Below are positions 23,924-31,772 of a stretch of DNA of 49,210 nucleotides, piece by piece. This DNA is from CAZAYY01 sp964489525 (GTDB lineage: Bacteria > Chloroflexota > Anaerolineae > Anaerolineales > JABWBV01). Position 1 is the first letter of the stretch. Every line of letters starts with the position of its first letter. The stretch is from positions 1-49,210 of the forward strand of contig CAZAYY010000029.1 in the NCBI GenBank assembly GCA_964489525.1, given 5' to 3'. The translations under genes and the position numbers were made by a program. The notes below the pieces were generated by a model. That model did not search any database. It saw only the letters and a list, made by a program, of their open reading frames with translations, and was not told the origin of the DNA.

Positions 23924-25420
23924 ATGTTCGACAACAACATCCTCAATAAGGTTAAAGAAGCCCTGCCTTCCGAAAGTTCCGTATACCTGGTGGGCGGGGC
24001 GGTGCGCGATTTGCTGCTGAACCGCGAGAACCACGACCTGGATTTTATGGTGGCGGGTGACGCACAAGGCCTGGCGCGCCTGGTTGCCAACCGGATGGGT
24101 GGGGCTTATTTTGCTCTGGACGACACCCATGGCGCCGGGCGGGTGGTGCTGTTTTCTGACCCAGGTGACAAAGGCTCCCAACGCTTCATCCTGGATTTTG
24201 CGCCCATCCAGGGCGGCTCGCTGGACGCCGACCTGCGGCTGCGGGATTTCACCATCAACGCCATCGCCCTGCCCCTCTCTGGCGACTCAAAAGCCATTGA
24301 CCCTTTGGGCGGCCTGGCCGATTTACAAAGCAAAACCCTGCGCGCCTGCTCCCCAACCGCCCTGCAAGATGACGCCATCCGGGTGGTGCGGGTGGTGCGC
24401 CAGGCCACAGCACTAACCTTTAAAATTGAACCCCAAACCCTGGCGCTGGTGCGCGCCGCTGTGCCGCTGTTGGTAAATATCTCCATTGAACGGCGGCGCG
24501 ACGAGCTTTTTAAAATTCTCAGCGGGCAGCAGCCGGTAACCGCGATTCGCCTGCTGGACACCCTGGGGGCACTGCCGCACCTGCTGCCCGAGTTGGCTGC
24601 CCTCAAAGGCGTGCCCCAACCTCACCCACACATTTACGATGTTTGGGAACACACCCTGCAAACCACAGCCTGGCTCGAAACCCTGCTGAACTACCTGGCC
24701 AAACCAGGCTATAACCCGGATTCTGCCAACAGCCTGTGGCTTGGCCTGGCTGTGCTGCGGCTAGGGCGCTATCACCCGCAGTTTTCCGAGCAAATGCAAA
24801 CCTGCCTGGTACCGGAACGGCCCTGGCGCAGTTTGCTGCTGTTGGCCGCCCTGTATCATGATATTGGCAAACCGCAAACCGGTTCAACCGGCGCAGATGG
24901 CCGGCTGCACTTTTTCGAGCATGAGGATGTAGGTAAGAAAATTTTGGCCCAACGAACCAGCCATCTGCGCCTGAGCAACCAGGAAATTGACCGGATGACA
25001 CTGGTAGTTGCCCATCACATGCGCCCCCATCACCTGGCCAACAGCCCCCACCCCCCTACCCGACGGGCAATTTTCCGCTTTTTTAACCACACGGGCCAGG
25101 CCGGGGTAGATATCTGCCTGCTCAACCTGGCCGACCTGCTGGCCACCTATGGCAACACCCTGCCCCAAGAAACCCTGGTGCATTACCTGGACATTCACCG
25201 CACCTTGCTGGAAGCCTATTTTGAAAAACCAGAAGAAAGCGTGTCGCCGCCGCGCCTGCTCACCGGTAGTGACCTGATCGCCCGCTTTCAGATTCAGCCC
25301 GGCCCCCAAATTGGCCGCTTGCTGGGCAAAATCCTGGAAGCCCAGGCCGTTGGCGAAATCAGCACCCAGGCCGAAGCCTTCGCCCTGGCCGAAACCCTGC
25401 TCCGCCAGGAAATTGAATAA
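23924..25420 (+). CDS. cca: CCA-adding/poly(A) polymerase-family nucleotidyltransferase with HD domain
   Basis: This class II nucleotidyltransferase, 498 residues, probably adds or repairs the tRNA 3' CCA end. The head domain has VGGAVRDLLL (23-32) and metal ligands D38 and D40 in HDLDFMV, followed by RLRDFTINAIALPL and PLGGLADLQSKTLR. The neck has DDAIRVVRVVRQA and ERRRDELFKIL. An HD phosphohydrolase-like domain follows, with LYHDIGKP (H312, D313) and VVAHHMRPHH. Whether it is a true CCA enzyme, an A-adding enzyme or a poly(A) polymerase cannot be settled by eye. A 9-bp inverted repeat lies at its stop codon. Confidence 0.88.
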   Translation: MFDNNILNKVKEALPSESSVYLVGGAVRDLLLNRENHDLDFMVAGDAQGLARLVANRMGGAYFALDDTHGAGRVVLFSDPGDKGSQRFILDFAPIQGGSLDADLRLRDFTINAIALPLSGDSKAIDPLGGLADLQSKTLRACSPTALQDDAIRVVRVVRQATALTFKIEPQTLALVRAAVPLLVNISIERRRDELFKILSGQQPVTAIRLLDTLGALPHLLPELAALKGVPQPHPHIYDVWEHTLQTTAWLETLLNYLAKPGYNPDSANSLWLGLAVLRLGRYHPQFSEQMQTCLVPERPWRSLLLLAALYHDIGKPQTGSTGADGRLHFFEHEDVGKKILAQRTSHLRLSNQEIDRMTLVVAHHMRPHHLANSPHPPTRRAIFRFFNHTGQAGVDICLLNLADLLATYGNTLPQETLVHYLDIHRTLLEAYFEKPEESVSPPRLLTGSDLIARFQIQPGPQIGRLLGKILEAQAVGEISTQAEAFALAETLLRQEIE

Positions 25421-25448
25421 TCCACCCCCGGGTGCATAAGGGGGTGGA
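25421..25448 (+). terminator. Hairpin at the end of the tdk-hpt-cca unit
   Basis: TCCACCCCC (25421-25429) pairs with GGGGGTGGA (25440-25448) right at the cca stop. A second small palindrome follows at 25460-25474 (CGGGTTT/AAACCCG). There is no good T run, so termination is plausible but not classical. Confidence 0.45.
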
Positions 25449-25480
25449 TCGGATGGGGCCGGGTTTAAAACCCGATTCCC

Positions 25481-25744
25481 TTAAGGGTAAATCTCGTCCA
25501 GAAAAGGCTGGTAAAACGAGCGGCAGCCTAATGGGTGCGAACAGGCATCCATTGGGATTTCAGGAACCTGGTCCTTGGGGTAAGTGCCGGCCAACTCGCG
25601 GCAGGCCTGGCAGGCATCTGCAGGGACCACCAGAACCACCTTCAACACACGCGGGTTTTCCTGCATCCGCTTCAACGCTGCTTTAGTTTCTTCCAGACGC
25701 CGGGCCACTGCCTCGGGGGATAATCCTGTTTTGGGTTGAGTCAT
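25481..25744 (-). CDS. Small cysteine-containing protein of unknown function
   Basis: I do not recognise the function of this 87-residue protein. Residues 1-40 form a charged helix (PEAVARRLEETKAALKRMQE) and a short strand (VLKVVLVV). The second half carries a likely metal site: C45 and C48 (DACQACRELAGTYP), C68, H70 and C74 (DACSHPLGCRSFY). The ending resembles the Cys/His pattern at the C-termini of some phage minor head proteins, but that is resemblance only. I choose the ATG at 25744 because GAGGAG lies 8 bases upstream. The longer frame starts inside a hairpin arm. It is downstream of the flotillin gene on the same strand. Confidence 0.7.
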   Translation of the reverse strand: MTQPKTGLSPEAVARRLEETKAALKRMQENPRVLKVVLVVPADACQACRELAGTYPKDQVPEIPMDACSHPLGCRSFYQPFLDEIYP

Positions 25745-25777
25745 GTATCGCACTCCTCTTTTTTCTTCAAAGATAGA

Positions 25778-25804
25778 CATGGAAGAACACCCAGCTCTTC
25801 CATG
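25778..25804 (-). terminator. Inverted repeat downstream of the flotillin gene
   Basis: CATGGAAGA (25778-25786) and TCTTCCATG (25796-25804) form a 9-bp stem with a 9-base loop. On the minus strand it is followed by a loosely T-rich TCTATCTTT. It could be a weak terminator between the flotillin gene and the small Cys-containing gene. Confidence 0.5.
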
Positions 25805-25843
25805 CCTGATTTTACTCGTTGACCCGCTCAGTTGAAAAGGCGG

Positions 25844-27418
25844 TTAGCCTTCCTTCCCGGTGGTTGGCGCGGAAGGCGCAGTCGGTGTTTCCACCACCTT
25901 ACCCAGGTATCCCGGCAGTTCTACCCCGGCCATGGCCGAGATTTCGTGCAGCGCGGGCAGGCTTTTCACCAGGTTGGAGATGAAATTGGCTGTACTGGAG
26001 CTGTCGGCAGAGCCGCTGTCCCAAACGGTGATCTTGTCAATCTTAAGATTGCTGATGGCTTCCACCTGGCGCGACACCAGCTCTTCAAGTTTTTCAATCA
26101 TCAAGAGGGTGGCGGCTGCATTGGCGTCCCCATTACAGCTGGCTACCAATGCCCGGTAGCCCTCTGCTTTGGACTCCAGCAGCTTGCGCTGGCCTTCTGC
26201 TTCCGCCAGATATTTAGCCAGGATGCCGTCTGCTTCACCCTGCGCCTCTCGGCGAATACGTTCGGCTTCGGCTTCCGCGGCAACTTCGATTTTCTGTTTT
26301 TCCACTTCCTGGACAACAAGCTCTGCAGCGCGCAGGCGTTCCAGTTCCGCTTCGTATTGGGCGTGTTGGATACGGGCTTCGGCATTGCGCAGGGCAATTT
26401 CTGCGCGCTGCTTGGCTTCAGCCTGTTGGATGGCCAGCTCGGCATTGGTGGTGGCAATAAGGGCCTTGGCGGTGTTTTCACCAGTCACCGCCTGGGCTTC
26501 CTGGTCCTGGGTGAAGATACGCCGGCTTGCCTCGGCAGCTTTGCGACCTTTTTCAGCCTGGGCTGCTGCTTCGGCCTGCTGGATGGCCAGCTCGGCTTCG
26601 GTTTGGGCAATTCGGGCCTTCGATGCGTTTTCACCCGCCATGGCCAGGGCCTCTTGCTCTTGAACAAAAATTCGCTGCCCGGCATCGGCCTGTTTGCGGC
26701 CTTTTTCAGCCTCAGCCAGCGCCTGGGCAACCTGAATTTCGCGGTCGCGGGTAGCGGCCGCTTCACCGATGGCGCCCAGCTTTTCTTGCTCTGCTACATC
26801 CACCCGGGCTCGGTTAATGGCCTCGGAAGCGGCTTTTTTACCGATGCTTTCAATGTAGGTAGATTCATCGGTAATGTCGGTAATATTGACGTTAATCAGG
26901 TGCAGGCCAATTTTATTCAGTTCTGGCTCCACATTGTGGCGCACCGATTCGAGAAAACTCTCGCGGTCCTGGTTAATTTGTTCAATCGTCAGCGAGGCCA
27001 CCGTCAGGCGCAGTTGGCCAAAGATGATTTCCTTGGCCATGGCCTCGATATCCTGGTATTTAAGGCGCAGCAGCCGCTCGGCGGCATTGGACATCAAACG
27101 TGGGTCGGTGCTGATGCCCACAGTGAAGGTGCTCGGAACGTGAATGCGGATATTTTGCAGTGAAAGCGCATTTTCCAACGGGATGCTAATCGTCATTGGG
27201 GTCAGGCTCATGTAGGCATAATCCTGGATGAGCGGCCAGATGAACGCCCCGCCGCCGTGAATGGTGCGGTTGGAACGCCCTTTCCCTACCCAACCAAAAA
27301 TCACCAGAATCTGGTCGGACGGACAGCGCCGGTAGCGGTTGGCGAGGAATATCAATGTAAAGAAAATTAGTGCAGCGAAAGCAATGAGGGTAAAAACCAG
27401 CAAAGTTGTTGGGTCCAT
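25844..27418 (-). CDS. Flotillin-family (SPFH/band 7) membrane scaffold protein
   Basis: This 524-residue flotillin-like protein is of the kind that organises membrane microdomains. A membrane helix lies at about 5-27 (LLVFTLIAFAALIFFTLIFLA). An SPFH domain of about 165 residues follows (CPSDQILVIFGWVGKG to LHLINVNITDITDES). A long Ala/Glu-rich coiled coil runs from about 200 to 420, and a C-terminal tail contains LPALHEISAMAGVELPGYLG. Within the coiled coil a 51-residue unit is duplicated in tandem. AGGAGGAA precedes the ATG. It follows an NfeD-like gene by 26 bases, the YuaF-YuaG arrangement of Bacillus, and the two products probably work together. Confidence 0.92.
   Translation of the reverse strand: MDPTTLLVFTLIAFAALIFFTLIFLANRYRRCPSDQILVIFGWVGKGRSNRTIHGGGAFIWPLIQDYAYMSLTPMTISIPLENALSLQNIRIHVPSTFTVGISTDPRLMSNAAERLLRLKYQDIEAMAKEIIFGQLRLTVASLTIEQINQDRESFLESVRHNVEPELNKIGLHLINVNITDITDESTYIESIGKKAASEAINRARVDVAEQEKLGAIGEAAATRDREIQVAQALAEAEKGRKQADAGQRIFVQEQEALAMAGENASKARIAQTEAELAIQQAEAAAQAEKGRKAAEASRRIFTQDQEAQAVTGENTAKALIATTNAELAIQQAEAKQRAEIALRNAEARIQHAQYEAELERLRAAELVVQEVEKQKIEVAAEAEAERIRREAQGEADGILAKYLAEAEGQRKLLESKAEGYRALVASCNGDANAAATLLMIEKLEELVSRQVEAISNLKIDKITVWDSGSADSSSTANFISNLVKSLPALHEISAMAGVELPGYLGKVVETPTAPSAPTTGKEG
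26405..26710 (-). repeat. Two tandem 153-bp units inside the flotillin gene
   Basis: Unit 1 spans 26710-26558 and unit 2 spans 26557-26405. Each encodes 51 residues starting AEKGRK, with a shared skeleton RIF.Q.QEA.A..GE. and ELAIQQAEA. The copies have diverged at many positions, so the duplication is old rather than a recent slippage event. It lengthens the coiled coil by a fixed step. Confidence 0.85.
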
Positions 27419-27444
27419 GTGTTCCTCCTCGAATTAATCAAAAA

Positions 27445-28029
27445 CTACATTTTCTTGACCACCAACGTGCGGGGGCCAATCATATCCACTACAAGAACAT
27501 GCTCACCAGTGGAAATTGGGGTATGGTCGGCAGAAACGGCATCAAAAATGCGTAGTCCCCCCTGAACTTCCACCTGCACCTGGCCCAACCCTTTTTCAGT
27601 GATGCGCAGGTAAACCTGCCCGGTTTGGCCGATGGCATTGCGAATGTTTACGGTGCCATCGGATTGCAAACGAAACATCTGGCGATAAATCTGGCTAACT
27701 ACCCAAACCGCAAATGCACCCACCGCCAGGCTGCCCAAAACCACCCAGGCCCAGTGTACTTCTGCACTGAGCAGGGTCAGGCCGCTCAATCCAAACATCA
27801 TAAAAAATGAGGCCAATCCCTGGAATGACAGCGCCTTGAAACTAAAATCCGAATCCCCCGAAAAAACATCCACATGGCCGCCGTCTACGTCCAGGTCTAC
27901 ATCGGCGTCTTCTGCGCCGAAGCCAAACAAAGCCATCACCAGGCGTAAAACGAACAAAGTGCCGCCAATAATCGCAGACGCCCAATAAATGGCTTCGAGA
28001 ATTGAGAGGTTTCCAAGGATTTCTGCCAT
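27445..28029 (-). CDS. NfeD-like membrane protein with OB-fold domain
   Basis: This 194-residue partner of the flotillin gene has an N-terminal helix at 12-37 and then an acidic loop (GAEDADVDLDVDGGHVDVFSGDSDF). Two helices follow (LASFFMMFGLSGLTLLS; AWVVLGSLAVGAFAVWVVSQIY). The C-terminal beta-rich domain, about 120-194, contains NAIGQTGQVYLRI, GLGQVQVEVQGG and GEHVLVVDMIGPRTLVV, the NfeD OB-fold pattern. The acidic loop could bind divalent cations. A TATAAT lies only 6 bases before the ATG, with no ribosome site, suggesting a leaderless transcript. Confidence 0.85.
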   Translation of the reverse strand: MAEILGNLSILEAIYWASAIIGGTLFVLRLVMALFGFGAEDADVDLDVDGGHVDVFSGDSDFSFKALSFQGLASFFMMFGLSGLTLLSAEVHWAWVVLGSLAVGAFAVWVVSQIYRQMFRLQSDGTVNIRNAIGQTGQVYLRITEKGLGQVQVEVQGGLRIFDAVSADHTPISTGEHVLVVDMIGPRTLVVKKM

Positions 28030-28035
28030 GTTTAA

Positions 28036-28041
28036 ATTATA
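28036..28041 (-). promoter_or_regulatory. Consensus -10 box directly before the NfeD-like gene
   Basis: TATAAT on the minus strand (28041-28036) ends 6 bases before the ATG at 28029, so RNA would begin at or beside the start codon. The -35 region is weak. No Shine-Dalgarno sequence is visible, consistent with a leaderless message. Confidence 0.5.
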
Positions 28042-28113
28042 CCGTTATTTAGATACAAAGCCGGTTGAATCCCCGGCTGTGAAGCATTTGCCCAGAAAAT
28101 TGGGGCGGCTGGC

Positions 28114-28677
28114 TCAGGAAACTTCAGCGCCGCGCCAACCCGTTGCAGCAGCCCAGGCTTCGGCCCCTGCCATAATAATATCGCACACCGGGTCTTTAAT
28201 GTCGTAATATGCATCCATATCATCAGGATGGAGACGGGCCAGGGCAGTTTTCACCTGAGCGTAAGCCTGCGCTGCCGCCGGGTGGGCGCGCAGGTAATCC
28301 CGAAACAGGATTGGGTAGCGCTGGTTGGCGCGGCCCTGGATGCGGATATGGATATTCACCGGCCGCTGATCCGCGGGAGATTTGAACAAACGCTTAACCC
28401 ATTCTTTGGGTTGGTCTGGCATGCCCGGCGGTTGGTGATCTTTCACATGGATGCTGCGGATGAGCCCAGCCTGTTCTAAGGCGGTTTCAACCTCTGGCGA
28501 AAGCTCCGCAACGGTTACCTGAATATCAATAATATCCTTGGCAGCCAGGCCAGGAACTGAAGTGGAGCCAATATGGTCTATGCGCAGCGCAAGCGGCCCC
28601 AGGGCAGATTGGAGCAGGCGGGCATACCGCTCAAATTCACCGGGCCAACCTGGTGTGTAGGGGACAATCTCAATCAT
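28114..28677 (-). CDS. GrpB/UPF0157-family nucleotidyltransferase-fold protein
   Basis: This 187-residue protein has the GrpB domain signature RIDHIGSTSVPGLAAKDIIDIQV, a nucleotidyltransferase-fold G-S motif with two spaced aspartates. PVNIHIRIQGRANQRYPILFRDYLRAHP (in two parts) and AYYDIKDPVCDII are further family marks. The substrate of this family is unknown. AGGAGTG precedes the ATG. It stands alone between the NfeD gene and the CopD gene. The 161 bases upstream (28678-28838) contain nothing I can name. Confidence 0.88.
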   Translation of the reverse strand: MIEIVPYTPGWPGEFERYARLLQSALGPLALRIDHIGSTSVPGLAAKDIIDIQVTVAELSPEVETALEQAGLIRSIHVKDHQPPGMPDQPKEWVKRLFKSPADQRPVNIHIRIQGRANQRYPILFRDYLRAHPAAAQAYAQVKTALARLHPDDMDAYYDIKDPVCDIIMAGAEAWAAATGWRGAEVS

Positions 28678-28838
28678 GGGTTACACTCCTACGAATAAGA
28701 TTACTGGATTATCTGGGCACAACACTTACTCCCGGCACCGCCGCTCGCAAGGTCACCTGAGGCGGGCAGGCTGCTTCGCTGCGCTCCTGATAAATTGAGT
28801 GAGTTCCAAAGGTGAAGTGTGGTGGGACAGCATCAACG

Positions 28839-29351
28839 TCAAACCGATGCCCGCGCCAAAGCCGTAAACGCCAGGACAATGATGCCCAGAACCAGGTTTA
28901 CCCAAAGCAGCCCAAGGCTGCGGCGGTGCAATGTGGGCAGGGTTGGAGCGGGTTTGCCGCGGCTCGCAAGCAGCAGCGCAGTCCGGATAGCAGGTAAGAC
29001 GCTCCAGGTGAGGTAGGCGCTGATGCCAGTCATACCAAAAAAGACGAGGTGTTTAATCAAAATGGCAAGGGCCCAGCGGTTCTCGACTGCCAAAAAGCCT
29101 TCGTACTGCGGGCTTGCCGACATTTGGAACATGCCTGTTCCCACCAAAACTACCAGCGAGAGCCAGGCAAGTGGGTCGAATCGCCGAAAAACCCCTTGTA
29201 AAAAACGCGCCTGGTCTTCTGGACCTGCAAGCTGACGGGCTGCCGGTAAAAACAAAAAGACCACTGCTGCCAGGCCGCCAATCCAGGCAACGGTTGCGAG
29301 CATATGGAGCCAATACATGGCAGTTAATGCCCAGGCAGGGGTTTCGCTCAT
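28839..29351 (-). CDS. CopD-family membrane protein
   Basis: This 170-residue integral membrane protein has about four helices. The N-terminal helix pattern YWLHMLATVAWIGGLAAVVFLFLP and a later IKHLVFFGMTGISAYLTW resemble the CopD domain, whose His residues (in WLH, and IKH in the second half) are thought to bind copper or heme. It starts 14 bases after the TPR gene and is the last member of the sigma/zinc-finger/TPR cluster. A copper role is a family-level guess. Confidence 0.75.
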   Translation of the reverse strand: MSETPAWALTAMYWLHMLATVAWIGGLAAVVFLFLPAARQLAGPEDQARFLQGVFRRFDPLAWLSLVVLVGTGMFQMSASPQYEGFLAVENRWALAILIKHLVFFGMTGISAYLTWSVLPAIRTALLLASRGKPAPTLPTLHRRSLGLLWVNLVLGIIVLAFTALARASV

Positions 29352-29365
29352 ACTTTAGTTACCGC

Positions 29366-30502
29366 TCAGGATTCAGGCACAGGCGTGGCAGCGGGTTCAC
29401 CTGCCCCTTCCGTGGTTGGGGCCGGGTAGGCATTGCCTTCGGTTGTGGGCGCCGGGTAAGCGGCACCCTGGGTGACTGTGGGAATTTCAGCCCCGGGCGT
29501 TGCAGTTGGCTGCGGGGTCTCTGTTGGCGGGGGCGGTGGGCTGCACTGCTCGGCCAAAAATGTTCGGGTGGGTTCCAGGGCAGGGTTGCCTGTGTAGCGC
29601 TGCAAGATATCAAATTGAACCTCTGCGTTGCACCAATCACTGGCGGCCGCCAGGACATCTACATACTTTGCCATCGCTTCGGTGTAGCGCTGTCCGGCAG
29701 TCCAACCAGTGCCATCTTGCAAATTGGGGACTGCGAAGGCAATCTGGCCAAAATAATAGGCTGCCTGCCCCCAGTTGACCTGCCAAAAGCTGGCGCCAAT
29801 CAGGTAAAAGCGGGCCCAATCCCGGTAGTTAAGGGCTTCTGCATCCAGTGGACCAAACAAAGCCGCCTGGGCCAGGTCGTACAGGCCGCTTTCAAGCTGG
29901 CCCAAAACCAGGATTTTGTTAACACCCTGGTTGCGATAGGCCACGTAGAGCATGGAATCTACTTCCACCGGGAAGTAATTGACGTCTTCTTTGCGCAGGT
30001 TGAGCAAAGTCTCAATGGCCTGAGCCCAATTTTGGGCGGCCATGTCTGTGCGCGCCTGTTCCAACTTCTCCTGCACACTGCGCAGGTCGGGGGTTGGTGT
30101 GAGCGTTGGGGTTGCGGTTGGCAGCACAATGGTAGGGGTGGCCGTAGCGTTTACAATCGTCAGCACCCGGGCGAGCATTTCAATGGCATCGGCATTCGAG
30201 GGGTCGTACTGCAGTACATATTCGAACCGCTGGCGGGCACGGTCGAACTGACCAGCGTTAAAATCTTCCACGCCCAGGTCAAACTGGGCCAGCAGTTCAC
30301 CCGAAAGACGGGTGGCTTCTATGGATACCCGGTCTTGCAGGCCAGCCCGGTAGCCGCTGTAACCTCCGGCAGCCACAACACCCACAAAAACCAAAAAAGC
30401 GGCCAACCCCACCAGAAAAGCCGGGATTTTGCTTTTCTTAACATTTCTTACCGGCTTAGACACCGTTGATGGCTGGGTTGAATCGAGTCCGTTATTTTGC
30501 AT
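29366..30502 (-). CDS. Membrane-anchored TPR protein
   Basis: This 378-residue protein has a basic N-terminal cytoplasmic segment, one membrane helix (about 26-48, IPAFLVGLAAFLVFVGVVAAGG) and an external region. TPR-like helices appear in LAQFDLGVEDFNAGQFDRARQRFEYVLQYDPSNADA (pieces: AGQFDRARQRFEYVL, YDPSNADAIEML). A TPT-rich hinge and a second helical block (AQNWAQAIETLLNLR, QAAYYFGQIAF) follow. The tail repeats AYPAPTTEG twice. It lies in a row with the ECF sigma and zinc-finger genes, so it may be an envelope sensor or scaffold. No enzyme motif is seen. Confidence 0.8.
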   Translation of the reverse strand: MQNNGLDSTQPSTVSKPVRNVKKSKIPAFLVGLAAFLVFVGVVAAGGYSGYRAGLQDRVSIEATRLSGELLAQFDLGVEDFNAGQFDRARQRFEYVLQYDPSNADAIEMLARVLTIVNATATPTIVLPTATPTLTPTPDLRSVQEKLEQARTDMAAQNWAQAIETLLNLRKEDVNYFPVEVDSMLYVAYRNQGVNKILVLGQLESGLYDLAQAALFGPLDAEALNYRDWARFYLIGASFWQVNWGQAAYYFGQIAFAVPNLQDGTGWTAGQRYTEAMAKYVDVLAAASDWCNAEVQFDILQRYTGNPALEPTRTFLAEQCSPPPPPTETPQPTATPGAEIPTVTQGAAYPAPTTEGNAYPAPTTEGAGEPAATPVPES

Positions 30503-30563
30503 GGGGGCAATTATACCGCACGGATTTTAGAACAGGCTGAACAACAGTTCAGCGGCGGCTTAT

Positions 30564-30815
30564 TTATTCGAGCGCTTTGAGCGCACTGAGAAGCGCCTGG
30601 AATTCTTCGCGGCAGGGCGGACACAATTCCAGGTGGCGCTGCACCAACGGGAAAATGCTGGCTGCATCCTGGCCGCTGGCAACCATGTCGGCAAAATGGT
30701 CTACCTGGTCAAAGCAATCCTGGCAGCCAATATCGTCGTTGTGCAGCGAGAGCATGGCCCGTACAATGCTACTGATGTTGTTTTGTTTAATTTGAACAGC
30801 GTCACTCTGATTCAT
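30564..30815 (-). CDS. Putative zinc-binding anti-sigma factor
   Basis: This 83-residue soluble protein has two metal-ligand clusters: C31, C34, H40 (GCQDCFDQVDH) and H61, C65, C68 (HLELCPPCREEF). The HxxxCxxC motif is that of ZAS-type anti-sigma factors. It follows the ECF sigma gene by 57 bases on the same strand, the usual pairing. There is no membrane helix, so any transmembrane signal would need a partner such as the next gene's TPR protein. Confidence 0.8.
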   Translation of the reverse strand: MNQSDAVQIKQNNISSIVRAMLSLHNDDIGCQDCFDQVDHFADMVASGQDAASIFPLVQRHLELCPPCREEFQALLSALKALE

Positions 30816-30872
30816 AGGAGTAGGGTACCTGGTTGGTGTTGTATTCGATAGACGCTTTACAGGGGAAATGTC

Positions 30873-31541
30873 TTACCCAAAAACGGAAAGAACATCCTGG
30901 GAGGACAGACCTGCATTGGCCAGGCCGCGCACCAGGCGTTGGCGAGCATCAAATACCAATTTGTACAGGGCGTTGGGATTCGTGTTCAACTTGTGGGCCA
31001 CTTCGCCCAGCGGCATCCCGGCGACAACCAGGGCGAGCAGAGCCTCGCGCTGGCGACCGGTCAGCTCGGTGTGGATAATCTGCTCCACAAGAGAAAACAT
31101 CTCGGTGCGAGCAGTTTGTTCTTCGGGGGTGGCGTTGGGGTCGGCCAGGAAAGAGGGGGTGAAATCTTCACCCTCCTGGCTTTCAATGATGGATTGCAGG
31201 GAAACATCTTGCCAGCGGCGGCGGCGCAGCTCTGAAAAAGCAACATTGATTGCAATTTTCTGTGCCCAGGTGGTGAACTGGCTTTCACCCCGGAAGTTGG
31301 GCAGGTTTTCCAGCACTTTGATCATGGCTTCCTGCACAAAATCCTCTAAAATTTCTTCAGATTCAGCAGGCAGCCGTTGGGCCAGGGCAGCCCGCAGGCC
31401 GCGCAATAACAAGGCGCGCAAATCAGCCAGCGGCTCTTCGGGGTGCTGGCTTTGTAATTCGATGATCCAATCCTGGCTGGTGCGGCGGTGGTTGGTCGGC
31501 GCACCAGCACTGCTGGCCTGGCCTGACCGCGGGGCTCTCAT
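30873..31541 (-). CDS. ECF-type RNA polymerase sigma factor
   Basis: This 222-residue sigma-70-family factor has region 2 (about 40-112: EEILEDFVQEAMIKVLENLPNFRG, then QFTTWAQKIAINVAFSELRRRRW) and region 4 (about 160-215: LTGRQREALLALVVAGMPLGEVAHKLN, then ALYKLVFDARQRLVRGL). The first 25 residues are basic and poorly conserved, and no clear ribosome site marks the start at 31541, so the true start could be downstream. A zinc-finger anti-sigma candidate and a TPR membrane protein follow. Confidence 0.9.
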   Translation of the reverse strand: MRAPRSGQASSAGAPTNHRRTSQDWIIELQSQHPEEPLADLRALLLRGLRAALAQRLPAESEEILEDFVQEAMIKVLENLPNFRGESQFTTWAQKIAINVAFSELRRRRWQDVSLQSIIESQEGEDFTPSFLADPNATPEEQTARTEMFSLVEQIIHTELTGRQREALLALVVAGMPLGEVAHKLNTNPNALYKLVFDARQRLVRGLANAGLSSQDVLSVFG

Positions 31542-31563
31542 GCGGACGTGTCTGGCAAAGCGA

Positions 31564-31704
31564 TTAGAAGGTTTGGACGATCATCGGCAGGATAAACGCC
31601 AGGATCAAAATCACTGCGCCTGCAATGGTCAGGATTTGCTTCCAATTAATAGGTTCCTTGACCTCGCCATCCGAGCCTTTGCGAATTTTTTTATATTTTC
31701 CCAT
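31564..31704 (-). CDS. 46-residue single-helix membrane protein
   Basis: This small gene encodes MGKYKKIRKGSDGEVKEPIN, followed by one membrane helix (residues about 24-45, ILTIAGAVILILAFILPMIV). It starts at the ATG at 31704 with AAGGA eight bases upstream and stops 22 bases before the sigma factor start. The strongly basic N-terminus and single hydrophobic span predict an N-in membrane protein. The function is unknown. Its position could mean it is co-transcribed with the sigma factor. Confidence 0.7.
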   Translation of the reverse strand: MGKYKKIRKGSDGEVKEPINWKQILTIAGAVILILAFILPMIVQTF

Positions 31705-31772
31705 AACCGTATCCTTTTTTACAAACAAGGTAAATGCGCACGGGATAATACCACAAAAAACAGATTTAAAAA

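Noticed and set aside
25742..25780. Start of the small Cys-containing protein at 25780
   Set aside because: That ATG lies in the arm of a hairpin without a ribosome site. The ATG at 25744 has GAGGAG eight bases upstream.
25832..27163. 443-codon plus-strand frame opposite the flotillin gene
   Set aside because: It is the mirror of the repetitive Ala/Glu coiled coil and gives Gly/Phe/Leu repeats. The minus-strand protein is a clear flotillin.
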